A stretch of DNA of 64,000 bases. Source: an uncultured Actinomycetes bacterium (GTDB lineage: Bacteria > Actinomycetota > Geothermincolia > Fen-727 > JACVIW01). The translations under genes were made by a program, and so were the position numbers. Shown piece after piece: positions 35,142 to 44,739 of this stretch (position 1 is its first letter; the number at the start of each line of letters is the position of its first letter). The stretch spans positions 62,001-126,000 of the forward strand of contig CAKZLU010000002.1 in the NCBI GenBank assembly GCA_937127245.1. Reading direction: 5' to 3'. The notes under the pieces are model-generated. The model did not search any database and was not told the origin of the DNA. It worked only from the letters and a program-made list of their open reading frames with translations.

Positions 35142-35939
35142 TCAATCCATCGGGTTTAAATCATGCCATAAATCCTGTAACCACTCTTTGCCTGATTCAC
35201 CGTGAGAGCCAAACTTGAATCTCCACCTATCACCATCGGCTGCGGCCACGTACTTCTTCCCCTTTCTTGAATAGCAATACAACCTCGCTATGTTTTTGCT
35301 CGCCTCATCTATGTAAACAACCTCCGGGGACCGTCCGGGAGCATCTCTTATGTCGAGACTTTCGTCTATTTCAAGAAGGTCTTTTGCCCTCATCCCGGAA
35401 AAACTGTTGTTGTTTTGAAGATAATATATACGGGCAACTTCGACAGCGCCGATTAGATTATCTTTAGCGGCTCCGCCGTGGTCCCTGAAAACAACACCCC
35501 AGGCAAGAAATAGAACGAGGAGCGCAGATGGAAGCAAAATACCCAGAACTCCGAGTGTAAGACCCGCAACAGCGCAATAACCGCCACCCTGTAAGCCGTC
35601 GGATCGCTCTATGTCCCTTCTTGCAATGAGAGCAAAAGTTATGGCGAATATAGCTCCAAAAATAGGAACGAAAGTAAATGCGCCAATCCCGAATATGAGT
35701 GATGCAATCGCCCAGCCATTTGTTTTCCTTTTAATCTCCTTTGAATCCCCGATACGAGGGCTTGAAACGGGTGCTTCGCCGGTGAGACCTACTTGGGGCC
35801 GGTGAGCTTCCCCACCCTCGTACACGTCTGAGGGCTTTACGCGGTCAGGAATCAAAGAAATGTCGCACAGTCTAATTCCGCAGTTTGGACAGAACTCCTC
35901 GTCCCCTGATAACGGGATACCGCACTTAACGCATAACAC
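35142..35939 (-). CDS. Zinc-ribbon membrane protein with DUF4190-like segment
   Basis: The 265-residue protein has an N-terminal zinc ribbon (CVKCGIPLSGDEEFCPNCGI). After a variable linker come two hydrophobic hairpins (WAIASLIFGIGAFTFVPIFG and TLGVLGILLPSALLVLFLAW), with small residues between them as in DUF4190. The extracytoplasmic C-terminal part (ARIYYLQNNNSFSG, then LARLY-like strands) resembles the globular domain of pseudopilin-like proteins. The start is GTG 35939, with GAGGG seven bases upstream. It is an uncharacterised membrane protein and converges on the operon terminator. Confidence 0.6.
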   Translation of the reverse strand: MLCVKCGIPLSGDEEFCPNCGIRLCDISLIPDRVKPSDVYEGGEAHRPQVGLTGEAPVSSPRIGDSKEIKRKTNGWAIASLIFGIGAFTFVPIFGAIFAITFALIARRDIERSDGLQGGGYCAVAGLTLGVLGILLPSALLVLFLAWGVVFRDHGGAAKDNLIGAVEVARIYYLQNNNSFSGMRAKDLLEIDESLDIRDAPGRSPEVVYIDEASKNIARLYCYSRKGKKYVAAADGDRWRFKFGSHGESGKEWLQDLWHDLNPMD

Positions 35940-35959
35940 TTTCTAACCCTCACACTGTC

Positions 35960-37009
35960 TCAGAACCTCGCAAGATGGTGTTCGCAAACACCGAACGCCC
36001 CGTCCACCGGGATTATATCGTCTTCAGGACCCTTCATCTTCCCACTGAATTCCCCGAACGGCTGATGGAAATCTGACATCACAAGACCAAGGTTTATCTT
36101 TCCTTTCCGCTCACCGAGCGGTTTGAAAGTCAAATCAACCTCACCGCCCGTCGTGGTAATTTTCCACGTTTTCAACACGTCGTCTTTATCAAACTCGAAT
36201 CGGGCAGCAGACAGTGGAACTATCTTTCCGTTAACCCATAAACAATTCTCATTGTATTTTTCGTCTTCCTCTATGAAATTCTCGCAGAGGTTCAAGGCGA
36301 TAAATCTTCCATCAGGGTCCCTCCAGGCGAACATTGTCCATTTCCAAAAAGTCTCATATGGATAATACGTCTTCTGCACGTCCATCACGCCGAAATCCTT
36401 CTCCGCGCTGAGTCGCACTTCTTTGTCGCCTATCATCACGATTCCCTCGGCGGGACACGCCGCTTTATGCGTATATAGCGCCCTGTTTTCTCCTATCGGG
36501 CTTAAGGAGATGAGAGGATCAAATTTGCTCAAGTCCTCCAAAACCTTGACGTCGGCACGGATCTGCGGTTTGCCTAATGATTTTGCGATCTCGATTCGGA
36601 GTCTGTGATATCCCGAATCGAGCCTGTTTAGAAACTCCATCCTGAATCCTAAATGCTCAAAATAGCACTCGGAGTGCCACAACTCTCTGGCTATACGAAG
36701 TGGCATGCCAACCGAGGTTCTTTTGTGTTCGAAAAATTCGCCCGTCTTCCTGTTGAAGGCATAGAAAAAGACATTGCCCAGATACTTCGCGTCAAAAATA
36801 ACCATCCCAAAGTAGTATTCGTCACAAATAAGTCCGAAATGTTCCCACTCCTTAAGCCTGAAATTCTTGATAAGATTCCCAACCTTCTTTCCCCTAATCC
36901 TGATATCGGCATCAAGCATGTTTACTTCGCGGAATGGCTCTATAAACTTTCCAAAGGCAACGAATTTCCCGTTGTCAACCATGCGTTCTGGAGTCTTTAG
37001 CCTTTCCAT
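35960..37009 (-). CDS. DUF2804-like protein
   Basis: The 349-residue protein has no signal or membrane segment. It contains DFGVMDVQKTYYPYETFWKW, FIALNLCENF and the C-terminal GVCEHHLARF, which resembles the ending typical of DUF2804 proteins. Those are predicted beta-rich lipocalin-like proteins of unknown role. AAGGAGGAGG precedes ATG 37009, a strong ribosome site. It lies 20 bases upstream of the zinc-ribbon gene on the same strand, so they may be co-transcribed. Confidence 0.6.
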   Translation of the reverse strand: MERLKTPERMVDNGKFVAFGKFIEPFREVNMLDADIRIRGKKVGNLIKNFRLKEWEHFGLICDEYYFGMVIFDAKYLGNVFFYAFNRKTGEFFEHKRTSVGMPLRIARELWHSECYFEHLGFRMEFLNRLDSGYHRLRIEIAKSLGKPQIRADVKVLEDLSKFDPLISLSPIGENRALYTHKAACPAEGIVMIGDKEVRLSAEKDFGVMDVQKTYYPYETFWKWTMFAWRDPDGRFIALNLCENFIEEDEKYNENCLWVNGKIVPLSAARFEFDKDDVLKTWKITTTGGEVDLTFKPLGERKGKINLGLVMSDFHQPFGEFSGKMKGPEDDIIPVDGAFGVCEHHLARF

Positions 37010-37213
37010 TCCCCCTCCTCCTTAAAAGAAAAGAAATTTTCTACTATTCTATCTGATTTCCACACCTGACATTCTCGGGTTGTTCTACGGGAAAACCGTT
37101 AACGTAGATGATGGGCGTTTTTTCACCTATCTGCCTTCGGTAGCGCCTGAAAGAAAGGAAATTCGAAACGATGGTCAATTAAAGAAAAAGCTTCGCGCTT
37201 GTTAGAGAAATGA

Positions 37214-39574
37214 CTATTTTTCAAGCGACTTTCTTGCCGACGATCTTACAAGGAGGCTCTTATCTTTCAATAGTGATCTCAATGTATCTCGCGCCTGGTT
37301 TGTACCGATCATGCCGAGCGCCACTACAGCGGCAGCCCTCAGCTCTTCAGATTGAGCGGCTCTTTTAACCTTTCCGGTCGCTATATTCGCCAGAGCCGGT
37401 ATGGCAACGTTAGCCCTCAATTGACCAAGGGACTTGCAAGCCGATATCAGCACATACTCATCCTCAATTAAGTCACCTTTGCCCTTCGGGTCGATGATCT
37501 CCATTAGCCTTCTCACCGCAAGATAATCCCTGAACTTGCCGAGTTCCCTGACTGCCGTAGCCCTTATCAACGGCTCAACGTCTGCGCTCTCTGCAAGAAG
37601 CATCTGAAGCGCGTGTTTTCCACCCAGTATCCCGAGGGCAGTGATCACGGCGAGTCTTACTTCAACGTTTTCGCTAACAACCAACGGATTGAAGATCGAA
37701 ACTGAACTTTCATCCCCGATCATTGCAACAAGCTTGATGAGGTTTATTGTGGACAAAGGTTCCATTTCCTTCGTAAACCAAACCGCGATCTGCGGTATTG
37801 GGTCGGTGTTCATTTGAGCCAGAGACTCGGCAATTGACTCAAGGGTCTCGTCATCAGACGCTCCCATTGCAGCGTTAATCAAAGCGGGAACTCCCTTATC
37901 CTCCATTTCGAGAAGCACTCTAGTTATCGCTTCTTGTGCAGCCCGGTCGCCGGACATGAAAACAGCCTCCACGACTTTTCCGGTGTCTGTTGACATCAGT
38001 CTCTCAATTGATTTGGCGGAGACAACAACGTTTCTGTCCGCCGCAAGGACATTCCCCACTTTGTCGAGGTCCTGTTCTTTTGATGTGGCTTGGTCCAATC
38101 TCTCCGAAACCTCTGAAAATACTTGGACATGCGTCTCTTCGGTCGCCAGTGTTTCTCTGACCTCATCGTAGAGATCAGAAAAGTAGTCTTCCTTGCCCCT
38201 GCTTTGCAGGAACTTATAGAGATTCCACAACTGTCTTGCCGCGATCAAACGAGCATCGGGAGATTGCTTCCTGAACTTCTCGGCAACCCTTTCAAGGACC
38301 AGAGCGCCAAGTTTATCCTCGTTCTCCTCAAATAGATGTTTCGCGGTAACCACCAGAACGGGTCCCAAAGCTAAGTCGCACAGCTCTATCCTGCCAGTCC
38401 TCATAAGATTTTCGGCAAGTCTCTCGCCCAAAGATATTGCTTTGTCCTCATACATTGCGTCCCTTGCCGAATCCCCGAGAATTATGCTTTCGAGTCTGTC
38501 GGCAAGTTCACCATCCGCAGCCGCCCTTGCCTCAACAAGAATAGACCTCAAAACTGTCGCTTTCTTGGTCGGCCACTCATCGCCCTCTTCCTGCCATTCA
38601 AGTTTTTGATATTCGGCCACCGCAGATTCAATAACGGAAGCGAGTTTCTGGTCCTCCAGTAGCGGTATGATTACCTTGGGCAGCGCTTTGCCATCAAGGT
38701 CCAGCCCCGTCGGCGAAAGCAAAATGTCGGTGATTTCAGGTGCCTCAACCTGAGCGGTGATTTTGGAGATCTCGCGCGTAAGCTTGCTCCTTATAAGCGG
38801 GTCCTCCACCTGCTCGACAAGAATGGACATTCTCTGCAGAATAATCTTCGTCTCATCAACGCGGTACGGAAGAGTCCTTACGTCACCGCCCCATCCCTTG
38901 CTCTCAAGAACATGGTAAACCACTTCCATCATGCGTTCCGGATCAGCCAGGAGCGACTTGACTGCCACTTCGTCCTCGCCTTTCGCCGATATCTCTCCCG
39001 CCAAGAACTTGGCAAAGAACTCGTCCTTCAAAACCTTAAGCGCCATATCCTCTTTCGACTCAATGACCGCTTTCGCGTCAACCACTTTTTCGCGTTTGGA
39101 AATCGGTACGTAAATCTGTTCATCGACCTCTATTCTATGTATGCCCTGCTCTTCCATGAGTTCATCAAGTTCCTGGGTTTCAGTGAAAGCAACAGAGGGT
39201 GCCTTTGTCCCCAGGAGAGCAAGAAATTTACCGATCTCGTCAGGATCCACGCCGCTCCAGAAAGTTATGCTGCTTATTCTGCGATCTTTCATCAACTGAT
39301 GGAATGATTGGATAATACCCTTTTTCTGTATATGATCTGGCAGCACCTCTCCGTTCACGATTATTTTGTCCTCTAAGTAACTTAAATCGAGAGCCCCGCC
39401 CACAGGTATTTGGTCAAGCAGAGCGTCATACGCCGTAAGTATCGCCCTCTGAACGGCAGGGTTTTCAGGGGGATACATATGTACCGTTTTTGTCGCCGTG
39501 TACAGCGCCTGAAGTAACTCAACAATGTGTTCGGCTACCTCTTCGCCGGGCTTTCGCTTCACCTGCTCGTCCAT
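37214..39574 (-). CDS. HEAT-repeat protein
   Basis: The 786-residue soluble protein has an N-terminal region (EEVAEHIVELLQALYTATKT, HMYPPENPAVQRAI, LDLSYLEDKIIVNGEVL) that resembles domains found in bacterial HEAT-repeat signalling scaffolds. The C-terminal third is at least four HEAT-like repeats, for example VEVRLAVITALGILGG, PLIRATAVRELGKF and ELRAAAVVALGMIGT. HEAT arrays bind partner proteins; the partner is unknown. GAGG precedes ATG 39574. There is no catalytic motif. Confidence 0.7.
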   Translation of the reverse strand: MDEQVKRKPGEEVAEHIVELLQALYTATKTVHMYPPENPAVQRAILTAYDALLDQIPVGGALDLSYLEDKIIVNGEVLPDHIQKKGIIQSFHQLMKDRRISSITFWSGVDPDEIGKFLALLGTKAPSVAFTETQELDELMEEQGIHRIEVDEQIYVPISKREKVVDAKAVIESKEDMALKVLKDEFFAKFLAGEISAKGEDEVAVKSLLADPERMMEVVYHVLESKGWGGDVRTLPYRVDETKIILQRMSILVEQVEDPLIRSKLTREISKITAQVEAPEITDILLSPTGLDLDGKALPKVIIPLLEDQKLASVIESAVAEYQKLEWQEEGDEWPTKKATVLRSILVEARAAADGELADRLESIILGDSARDAMYEDKAISLGERLAENLMRTGRIELCDLALGPVLVVTAKHLFEENEDKLGALVLERVAEKFRKQSPDARLIAARQLWNLYKFLQSRGKEDYFSDLYDEVRETLATEETHVQVFSEVSERLDQATSKEQDLDKVGNVLAADRNVVVSAKSIERLMSTDTGKVVEAVFMSGDRAAQEAITRVLLEMEDKGVPALINAAMGASDDETLESIAESLAQMNTDPIPQIAVWFTKEMEPLSTINLIKLVAMIGDESSVSIFNPLVVSENVEVRLAVITALGILGGKHALQMLLAESADVEPLIRATAVRELGKFRDYLAVRRLMEIIDPKGKGDLIEDEYVLISACKSLGQLRANVAIPALANIATGKVKRAAQSEELRAAAVVALGMIGTNQARDTLRSLLKDKSLLVRSSARKSLEK

Positions 39575-39745
39575 TTTGACCTCTTTTAAGGAGGATTATG
39601 CTTGCTTATCGGCAGGAAAAACTGGAAAATTCAAGTTAATCCGCCGGACTGATTTTCAGGCACCGAATTAATTATACATAAATAGGAATGTTTATTTTAT
39701 TAAATATAAGAGGAACGGAAAGATGAGAGCTTTTATAAGCTAGTC

Positions 39746-39820
39746 TGGTGGAGCTGGCGGGATTTGAACCCGCGACCTCTTCCCTGCCAAGGAAGCGCGC
39801 TCCCCCTGCGCCACAGCCCC
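39746..39820 (-). tRNA. tRNA-Ala (anticodon GGC)
   Basis: The minus strand folds into a complete cloverleaf: acceptor GGGGCTG with CAGCTCC, an anticodon stem CTTCC/GGAAG with loop TTGGCAG, and a T arm with GGGTTCAAATCCC. The anticodon GGC and the G3:U70 wobble pair in the acceptor stem are the alanine identity elements. The CCA end is encoded, at 39748-39746. Confidence 0.96.
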
Positions 39821-39935
39821 TTAAATTAAGCGCTTTTATGAAAATATAGACCAAATCGGCCCCTCAATCAAGATTCACGTATTATCAGAAAATTAGAAAG
39901 GGTGATACATTGACTAACAACAGGATGTTGGAGCG

Positions 39936-40289
39936 TTAAGCGCTTTCCTGCCAATCAACCCTTTCTACATCTTGCCAGAGATGTTCCAGATCGTAATATA
40001 ACCTTTCCTCTTCTCTGAAGATATGAACAACAAAGTCCATGAAATCAAGAAGAATCCATCTCGCGAAACGAACACCCTCTCTGCGCGCTGGATAAACGCC
40101 CTTTTCTTTCATCTTTTCTTCGATGTGCTCCTGTATCCTTCGCACCTGTCTTTCATTTGCCCCGCTACAGATCACAAAGTAATCGGTTATTCCCAGTGTA
40201 TCCCGCATATCCAATATTCTTACATCGACCGCCTTCTTGTCATATGCCGCCCGAGCCGCCTCAACAGCGAGATCTCTTGATGAGACCAA
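39936..40289 (-). CDS. rsfS: Ribosomal silencing factor RsfS
   Basis: RsfS binds L14 and blocks subunit joining under low nutrients. It has the conserved core AYDKKAVDVRILDMRDTLG, ITDYFVICSGANERQ, ARWILLDFMDFVVHIF and YYDLEHLW. The frame opens at 40352, but that extension overlaps the LCP gene by 59 bases. TTG 40289 has GGAGG eight bases upstream and gives 117 residues, the family length. ATG 40346 is the alternative start. The gene order nadD-LCP-rsfS is frequent in Gram-positive bacteria. Confidence 0.92.
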   Translation of the reverse strand: MVSSRDLAVEAARAAYDKKAVDVRILDMRDTLGITDYFVICSGANERQVRRIQEHIEEKMKEKGVYPARREGVRFARWILLDFMDFVVHIFREEERLYYDLEHLWQDVERVDWQESA

Positions 40290-40293
40290 TACA

Positions 40294-41622
40294 TCAACCT
40301 CCGTTTGTCCCAAGCTTAGGATTTTTGTGCTTTTTGACACAGTCATTCCCAACTACCACCGTGATATCTATCAGGTCCTGAGCCCCCGGAGTATACTCTA
40401 TTTTCCCCACCGAAATCGCTTTCTTGATAGATTCAGCAGCGTCCAATATTTTCTTGTCCTGGGAATAAACCCTGATAATTGTTTCAGTGTAATCAAAATT
40501 ATCAGCGTTTCCGCTGTTTACCACACTGAATCTTTCGGTACTTATCCTCGAGATTACGTCAAGACCTATGCCTGGCTCACGGCATCCGTTCAATATCTCG
40601 ATTCTGAATCTTCCCGCTAGCGAGTAATCGCTCTTTACATACTTTTCTCTGAAATCGTTAATCTCTTTTCTGTCAAGTATGTGAATTACAGTATCCTCGA
40701 TGGAGACCCTCTTCTCAGGAACAGACACCTGCGCAAGCTTCGTATCTTTCACAAGAGATAGATTTTGCCAGAAGCCCGCTATCTCCTTCGTTTTGGCGTC
40801 GGTCTCAATCCTCTCAATTACGCTTTTGACTATCTCCAGAGCTTTGTTGAAAATTTGCGATTTACTCGAAATCCCAAGAAATTCCGGCAAAAAATCGGTC
40901 TGCCTTTGGATCAGAGACCGTTCTTGTCCCTCATCGCAGTACGTGAGGTATGCGGTAAGCTTATCGGGGCTCATCTTTTGCAGACCCGGCTTAATAACAG
41001 CTTTTACTTTTAGACTCTTATCGTCTATTTTCATGCTTTTCTCCACTTTGATTTCATATTGGTCATTCAGCCTCGCGAGAATCTTCCTTAAATCCAGGTC
41101 AGAAAGAAGCAGGAACCGGTCAATATCAACACCCATGAGATTTGATACGGCGGCAATGCACATCCCCATTCTTCCCCCGTCAGTCTCAACAAGATTTGAG
41201 ACGACTTCTTCTCCCGCTCCGGGAACATCCACCTCGAGATAAGACGGGAAGTAGATGACGCTTGCGGATTTATCCCTCGAGTCGTAGGAGATAAGAACGA
41301 GAGTTGGCAATAAGCGCTTCCCTCCCACGAATTTGGTCACAGCGACAAGGTAGTTGGCCGTCTTCTTTCCCTCCGGCAGAAACTCGAACGGCTTATTCCT
41401 CCTACCTATCTTGAACAGGCCTGAAATGCTCCTCCTAACGCCTCTCAAAGCAGAAGAAATCGCATTGATACCTTTGTCGAAAGGATGTATATCAAACGCC
41501 CAACCGAGCAGAGCTAACATCACCACCACCAGGAAAGCGCCTATAAGCAGGCGAATCAGCCTCTTCTTTTTCCTTTGTTTTTTGCGTCGCTGTTTTGTCC
41601 TGTAACCTGTGTACTCCTGCAT
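40294..41622 (-). CDS. LytR-CpsA-Psr (LCP) family protein with LytR_C domain
   Basis: The 442-residue protein has a very basic cytoplasmic N-terminus (RRKKQRKKKRLIRLL) and one transmembrane helix near residues 25-45. The LCP domain follows (TLVLISYDSRDKSASVIYFP, MCIAAVSNLMGVDIDRFLLL, LTAYLTYCDEGQ). LCP proteins attach wall polymers to peptidoglycan. The C-terminus after residue 340 (RFRIEILNGCREPGIG) is a LytR_C domain. ATG 41622 has AAAGG upstream. It lies between nadD and rsfS. Confidence 0.88.
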   Translation of the reverse strand: MQEYTGYRTKQRRKKQRKKKRLIRLLIGAFLVVVMLALLGWAFDIHPFDKGINAISSALRGVRRSISGLFKIGRRNKPFEFLPEGKKTANYLVAVTKFVGGKRLLPTLVLISYDSRDKSASVIYFPSYLEVDVPGAGEEVVSNLVETDGGRMGMCIAAVSNLMGVDIDRFLLLSDLDLRKILARLNDQYEIKVEKSMKIDDKSLKVKAVIKPGLQKMSPDKLTAYLTYCDEGQERSLIQRQTDFLPEFLGISSKSQIFNKALEIVKSVIERIETDAKTKEIAGFWQNLSLVKDTKLAQVSVPEKRVSIEDTVIHILDRKEINDFREKYVKSDYSLAGRFRIEILNGCREPGIGLDVISRISTERFSVVNSGNADNFDYTETIIRVYSQDKKILDAAESIKKAISVGKIEYTPGAQDLIDITVVVGNDCVKKHKNPKLGTNGG

Positions 41623-41692
41623 TTCAACCTTTATCTCACATAATATGAGCAGCCATTGAGGAAAAGATTCCCCTTGAGAATCTTTAGCTTAA

Positions 41693-42310
41693 TCATCTGT
41701 AAAGACCTGTTTGCATTATGTAAGACCACACTGCTTCCGGAACCATATAGCGGAATGGTCTTCCGGTAGCCACTCGCTGTCTAATGTCACTCGATGATAT
41801 GCCGATACTGGGAATTTCCATTATCACCACGCGCTCGGTCCCCGGTTTCCCATCACTCGATCGCTTGGGTATAAAATCCTCCAAATGATCTAGAGGGAAT
41901 CCGGGTCTTGAGACAGCCACTATCGTGCATTCGGACAAAATCATTTCCGGGTCCTTCCATTTCAGCATCTCCCTCACTGCATCCGCGCCTACTATGAAAA
42001 ACAGTTCAGCGTCTTTACCGTAGATTTCCCGGGTCTCTCTTAGCGTGTCTATGGTGTAAGAGATGCCGCCCCTTTCTATCTCCGTGTTCGAGACTGAAAA
42101 ATGGTCGTTTTTCTCAATTGCAAGTTCGACCATTTTCAATCTATGGGAAGGAGAACTGCACTCAATTTCAGCTTTAAGAGGAGAAACAAAAGCCGGAACG
42201 AAGATAACTTTTTCAAGATCATACCTGTGCCTTGCCTCCTCGGCTATTATCAGGTGACCGATGTGAATCGGGTCAAAAGTTCCTCCCAGAATCCCGAACC
42301 TCAAATTCAT
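41693..42310 (-). CDS. nadD: Nicotinate-nucleotide adenylyltransferase
   Basis: NadD makes deamido-NAD from nicotinate mononucleotide and ATP. The 205 residues begin LRFGILGGTFDPIHIGHLII, which contains the GGTFDPxHxGH nucleotidyltransferase motif. The C-terminal SIGISSSDIRQRVATG is the ISSTxIR signature. ATG 42310 overlaps the pheT stop as ATGA, so translation is coupled. nadE, the final NAD step, also lies in the window at 62686. Confidence 0.95.
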   Translation of the reverse strand: MNLRFGILGGTFDPIHIGHLIIAEEARHRYDLEKVIFVPAFVSPLKAEIECSSPSHRLKMVELAIEKNDHFSVSNTEIERGGISYTIDTLRETREIYGKDAELFFIVGADAVREMLKWKDPEMILSECTIVAVSRPGFPLDHLEDFIPKRSSDGKPGTERVVIMEIPSIGISSSDIRQRVATGRPFRYMVPEAVWSYIMQTGLYR

Positions 42311-44730
42311 TCACCCGCTTCAGGTTTCTTTCCTCTTAGCGCGGCACCGAACTCTCTTTGAAGAACTCCTATGATCTTCTCGAGTTCCACGAAAGCCTCA
42401 TCTTCCGTTAGAGTCTTCTCGACCGAGGCGAACTCCAGCGAAAAGGCAAGGCTTTTCTTTCCATCCGGGATCTGTTCGGCCTCATATACATCGAACAGTC
42501 TCACGCTGCGAAGATGTGCCGCTCCAGACTCATAAATCGCAGAAAGCACCTTTCCTGCCTTAACGGATTTATCTAAGAGAACGGCGATGTCGAGCTTAAC
42601 GCCCGGAAACCTTCCGACATCTTTGTACTGAACGGGACCCCCGCGTATCTCATGGAGCCAATCAATCAACATCTCGGCAACGTAAATTTCACCGTCAAGG
42701 TCGAAATGTTCGCTTATCTCCGGACGAATCTGGCCCGCATATCCTACCTCTTTGCCGTAAACACGCACAGAAGCGGATCGCCCCGACAATAGCCACGGAA
42801 ATGCCCCCTCCTCGAAATTGATTTCTCGAATCCCGATGTATTCGAATGAATTCTCTATTAACCCTTTCATATCGAAGAAATCGTAAGGTCGGTCTTCCTC
42901 GATCCAGGACGAACGAACGGCGTTACCGCAAAGAAACAGGCCGAGGGCATCTTTTTCCTCGACAAACGGACCTCCATAGCTTAGATAGAAAACTCTTCCC
43001 TTCTCAAACATAGCAAGATCTTTATTGCCTCTCGATTGATTAATCTGGGCAATTCTTAAAATGCCTGGAAGAAGTGTGGTGCGTATCGCTTCACCGGTTT
43101 CCGAAAGTGGGTTAAGCAGTAGCGGGACTTTTCTCATAAGGTGATTCGTGGGAATCCCCAAAAGATCAAGGTCAGAGTTACGCATGAAACTGTACGTTAT
43201 GACTTCGGTTAAACCCTGAGCGCAAAGCGCGTCAAGAAGCATCTCGGTGATAGTCTGTGTTTTCGTCAGTCCTGACGCTATCCCACCGCCCGGGGGAAGT
43301 GTCTCCTCAATTCTTTCGTAGCCGTACACTCTTGCTATTTCTTCAATCAGGTCAATTTCACGCTCAAGGTCCCTTCTGAATGAAGGTACCTTTACGCTCA
43401 TGTCTTCGCCTCCGGAAACCTCCGCTCCGAGCCTTTCGAGAATTCTCCGAGTTCTTTCAGGCGGGACGCTTATACCGAGAACCTGATTTACCTTCTTGCT
43501 TCTCAGGCTTATCCCAGACTGTTGCCATGCTCGCGCGATGATGTCTATTTCACTCCGGGCAATTTCACCGCCCGAAATTTCTCTCATTAAAAACGCGGCC
43601 CTCCTCGCAGCAAAAGCGGTGCCCTCAGGGTCGGTCCCCCTTTCAAACCGGCTTGAAGCCTCGGTTCTTATGCCGAGCCTCTTTGACGTGAGAAATATGG
43701 ATGTCGGGTTGAAATGTGCCGATTCAATCACCACGTCTTTTGTGCTCGGACCAACTTCCGTATTCTCCCCACCCATCACACCAGCCATCGCGATTGGCTT
43801 TTCCGCATCAGCGATCACAACGGTCTGCGAATCGAGTTGTCTTTCGACTCCATCCAGAGTGGTTATCGTCTCGCCGTCTCGCGCTTTTCTGACGATAATT
43901 TTTTTCTCCCCAATTCTGTCGAGGTCAAAAGCATGTAGCGGTTGTCCGATTTCCAGTAATACATAGTTGGTAACATCGACGACGTTGTTTATAGGCCTCA
44001 AACCGCAAGCGCTTATTCTCCTCTGCATCCATAGGGGGGACGGTATGATCTCAACGCCTGTGAGCGCACGCGCCGTATAACGTGGACAACCCTCCGTGTC
44101 ATGGACCTTGATTTTGACCAGGCTTCCTAAGGGGGGTCCAGTTTCCTCAAATACTGAAGCAGGCAGGACAAGATCAACATCCAGCAGGGCTGCGATTTCT
44201 CTTGCTATTCCAACTACGGACATGCAGTCTGGACGGTTCGGAGTAACCTCAACCTCAAAAACAGTGTCGGAAAAAGGAACAACATCTTCTATCCGGGCAC
44301 CGGGATGGGTTTTCCTGTCCATCTCGGCAATGCCCGACGTGTCCTCGCTAAGACCGAGTTCTGCGGGACTTAAAAGAATCCCCTCGCTTTTAACCCCCCG
44401 AATATTCGCGCTCTCTATGCGTCCCTCGAACCCCTTGATTTCTGCTCCTGGAAGAGCTAGCGCGCTTAACATGCCTTCTCTTAGATTGGAGGCTCCACAA
44501 ACTATTTCCCTTAACTGCTCGCCGTCATCCACCTTCGCTACCTTGAGATTGTCGGCATTCGGGTGAGGCAACACTTCAACGACCCTTGCCACCACTACTC
44601 CGGAGACCGGGATTCTCTGATAAACGATTCTTTCAACAGAGGTCCCAGACATGGAAAGCATTTCCGCCAGCTTCTCCGGCTCCACATCGAAACTCACATA
44701 GTCTCTTAGCCACTCGAGTGATACTCTCAA
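42307..44730 (-). CDS. pheT: Phenylalanyl-tRNA synthetase beta subunit
   Basis: The beta chain of the alpha2-beta2 synthetase, 807 residues, normal length. It starts MRVSLEWLRDYVSF. A tRNA-binding EMAP-like domain follows (VVARVVEVLPHPNADNLKVA), then B3/B4 editing domains (YTARALTGV and QPLHAFDLDRI), the B5 domain and a C-terminal anticodon-binding FDX-ACB domain (GRFPGVKLDIAVLLDKSVK). It lies nine bases after pheS and is coupled to nadD. Confidence 0.96.
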   Translation of the reverse strand: MRVSLEWLRDYVSFDVEPEKLAEMLSMSGTSVERIVYQRIPVSGVVVARVVEVLPHPNADNLKVAKVDDGEQLREIVCGASNLREGMLSALALPGAEIKGFEGRIESANIRGVKSEGILLSPAELGLSEDTSGIAEMDRKTHPGARIEDVVPFSDTVFEVEVTPNRPDCMSVVGIAREIAALLDVDLVLPASVFEETGPPLGSLVKIKVHDTEGCPRYTARALTGVEIIPSPLWMQRRISACGLRPINNVVDVTNYVLLEIGQPLHAFDLDRIGEKKIIVRKARDGETITTLDGVERQLDSQTVVIADAEKPIAMAGVMGGENTEVGPSTKDVVIESAHFNPTSIFLTSKRLGIRTEASSRFERGTDPEGTAFAARRAAFLMREISGGEIARSEIDIIARAWQQSGISLRSKKVNQVLGISVPPERTRRILERLGAEVSGGEDMSVKVPSFRRDLEREIDLIEEIARVYGYERIEETLPPGGGIASGLTKTQTITEMLLDALCAQGLTEVITYSFMRNSDLDLLGIPTNHLMRKVPLLLNPLSETGEAIRTTLLPGILRIAQINQSRGNKDLAMFEKGRVFYLSYGGPFVEEKDALGLFLCGNAVRSSWIEEDRPYDFFDMKGLIENSFEYIGIREINFEEGAFPWLLSGRSASVRVYGKEVGYAGQIRPEISEHFDLDGEIYVAEMLIDWLHEIRGGPVQYKDVGRFPGVKLDIAVLLDKSVKAGKVLSAIYESGAAHLRSVRLFDVYEAEQIPDGKKSLAFSLEFASVEKTLTEDEAFVELEKIIGVLQREFGAALRGKKPEAGE

Positions 44731-44739
44731 CTTGAACCC

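Noticed and set aside
39672-39854. 60-residue open frame over the tRNA
   Set aside because: It covers tRNA-Ala(GGC) on the same strand and has no protein features.
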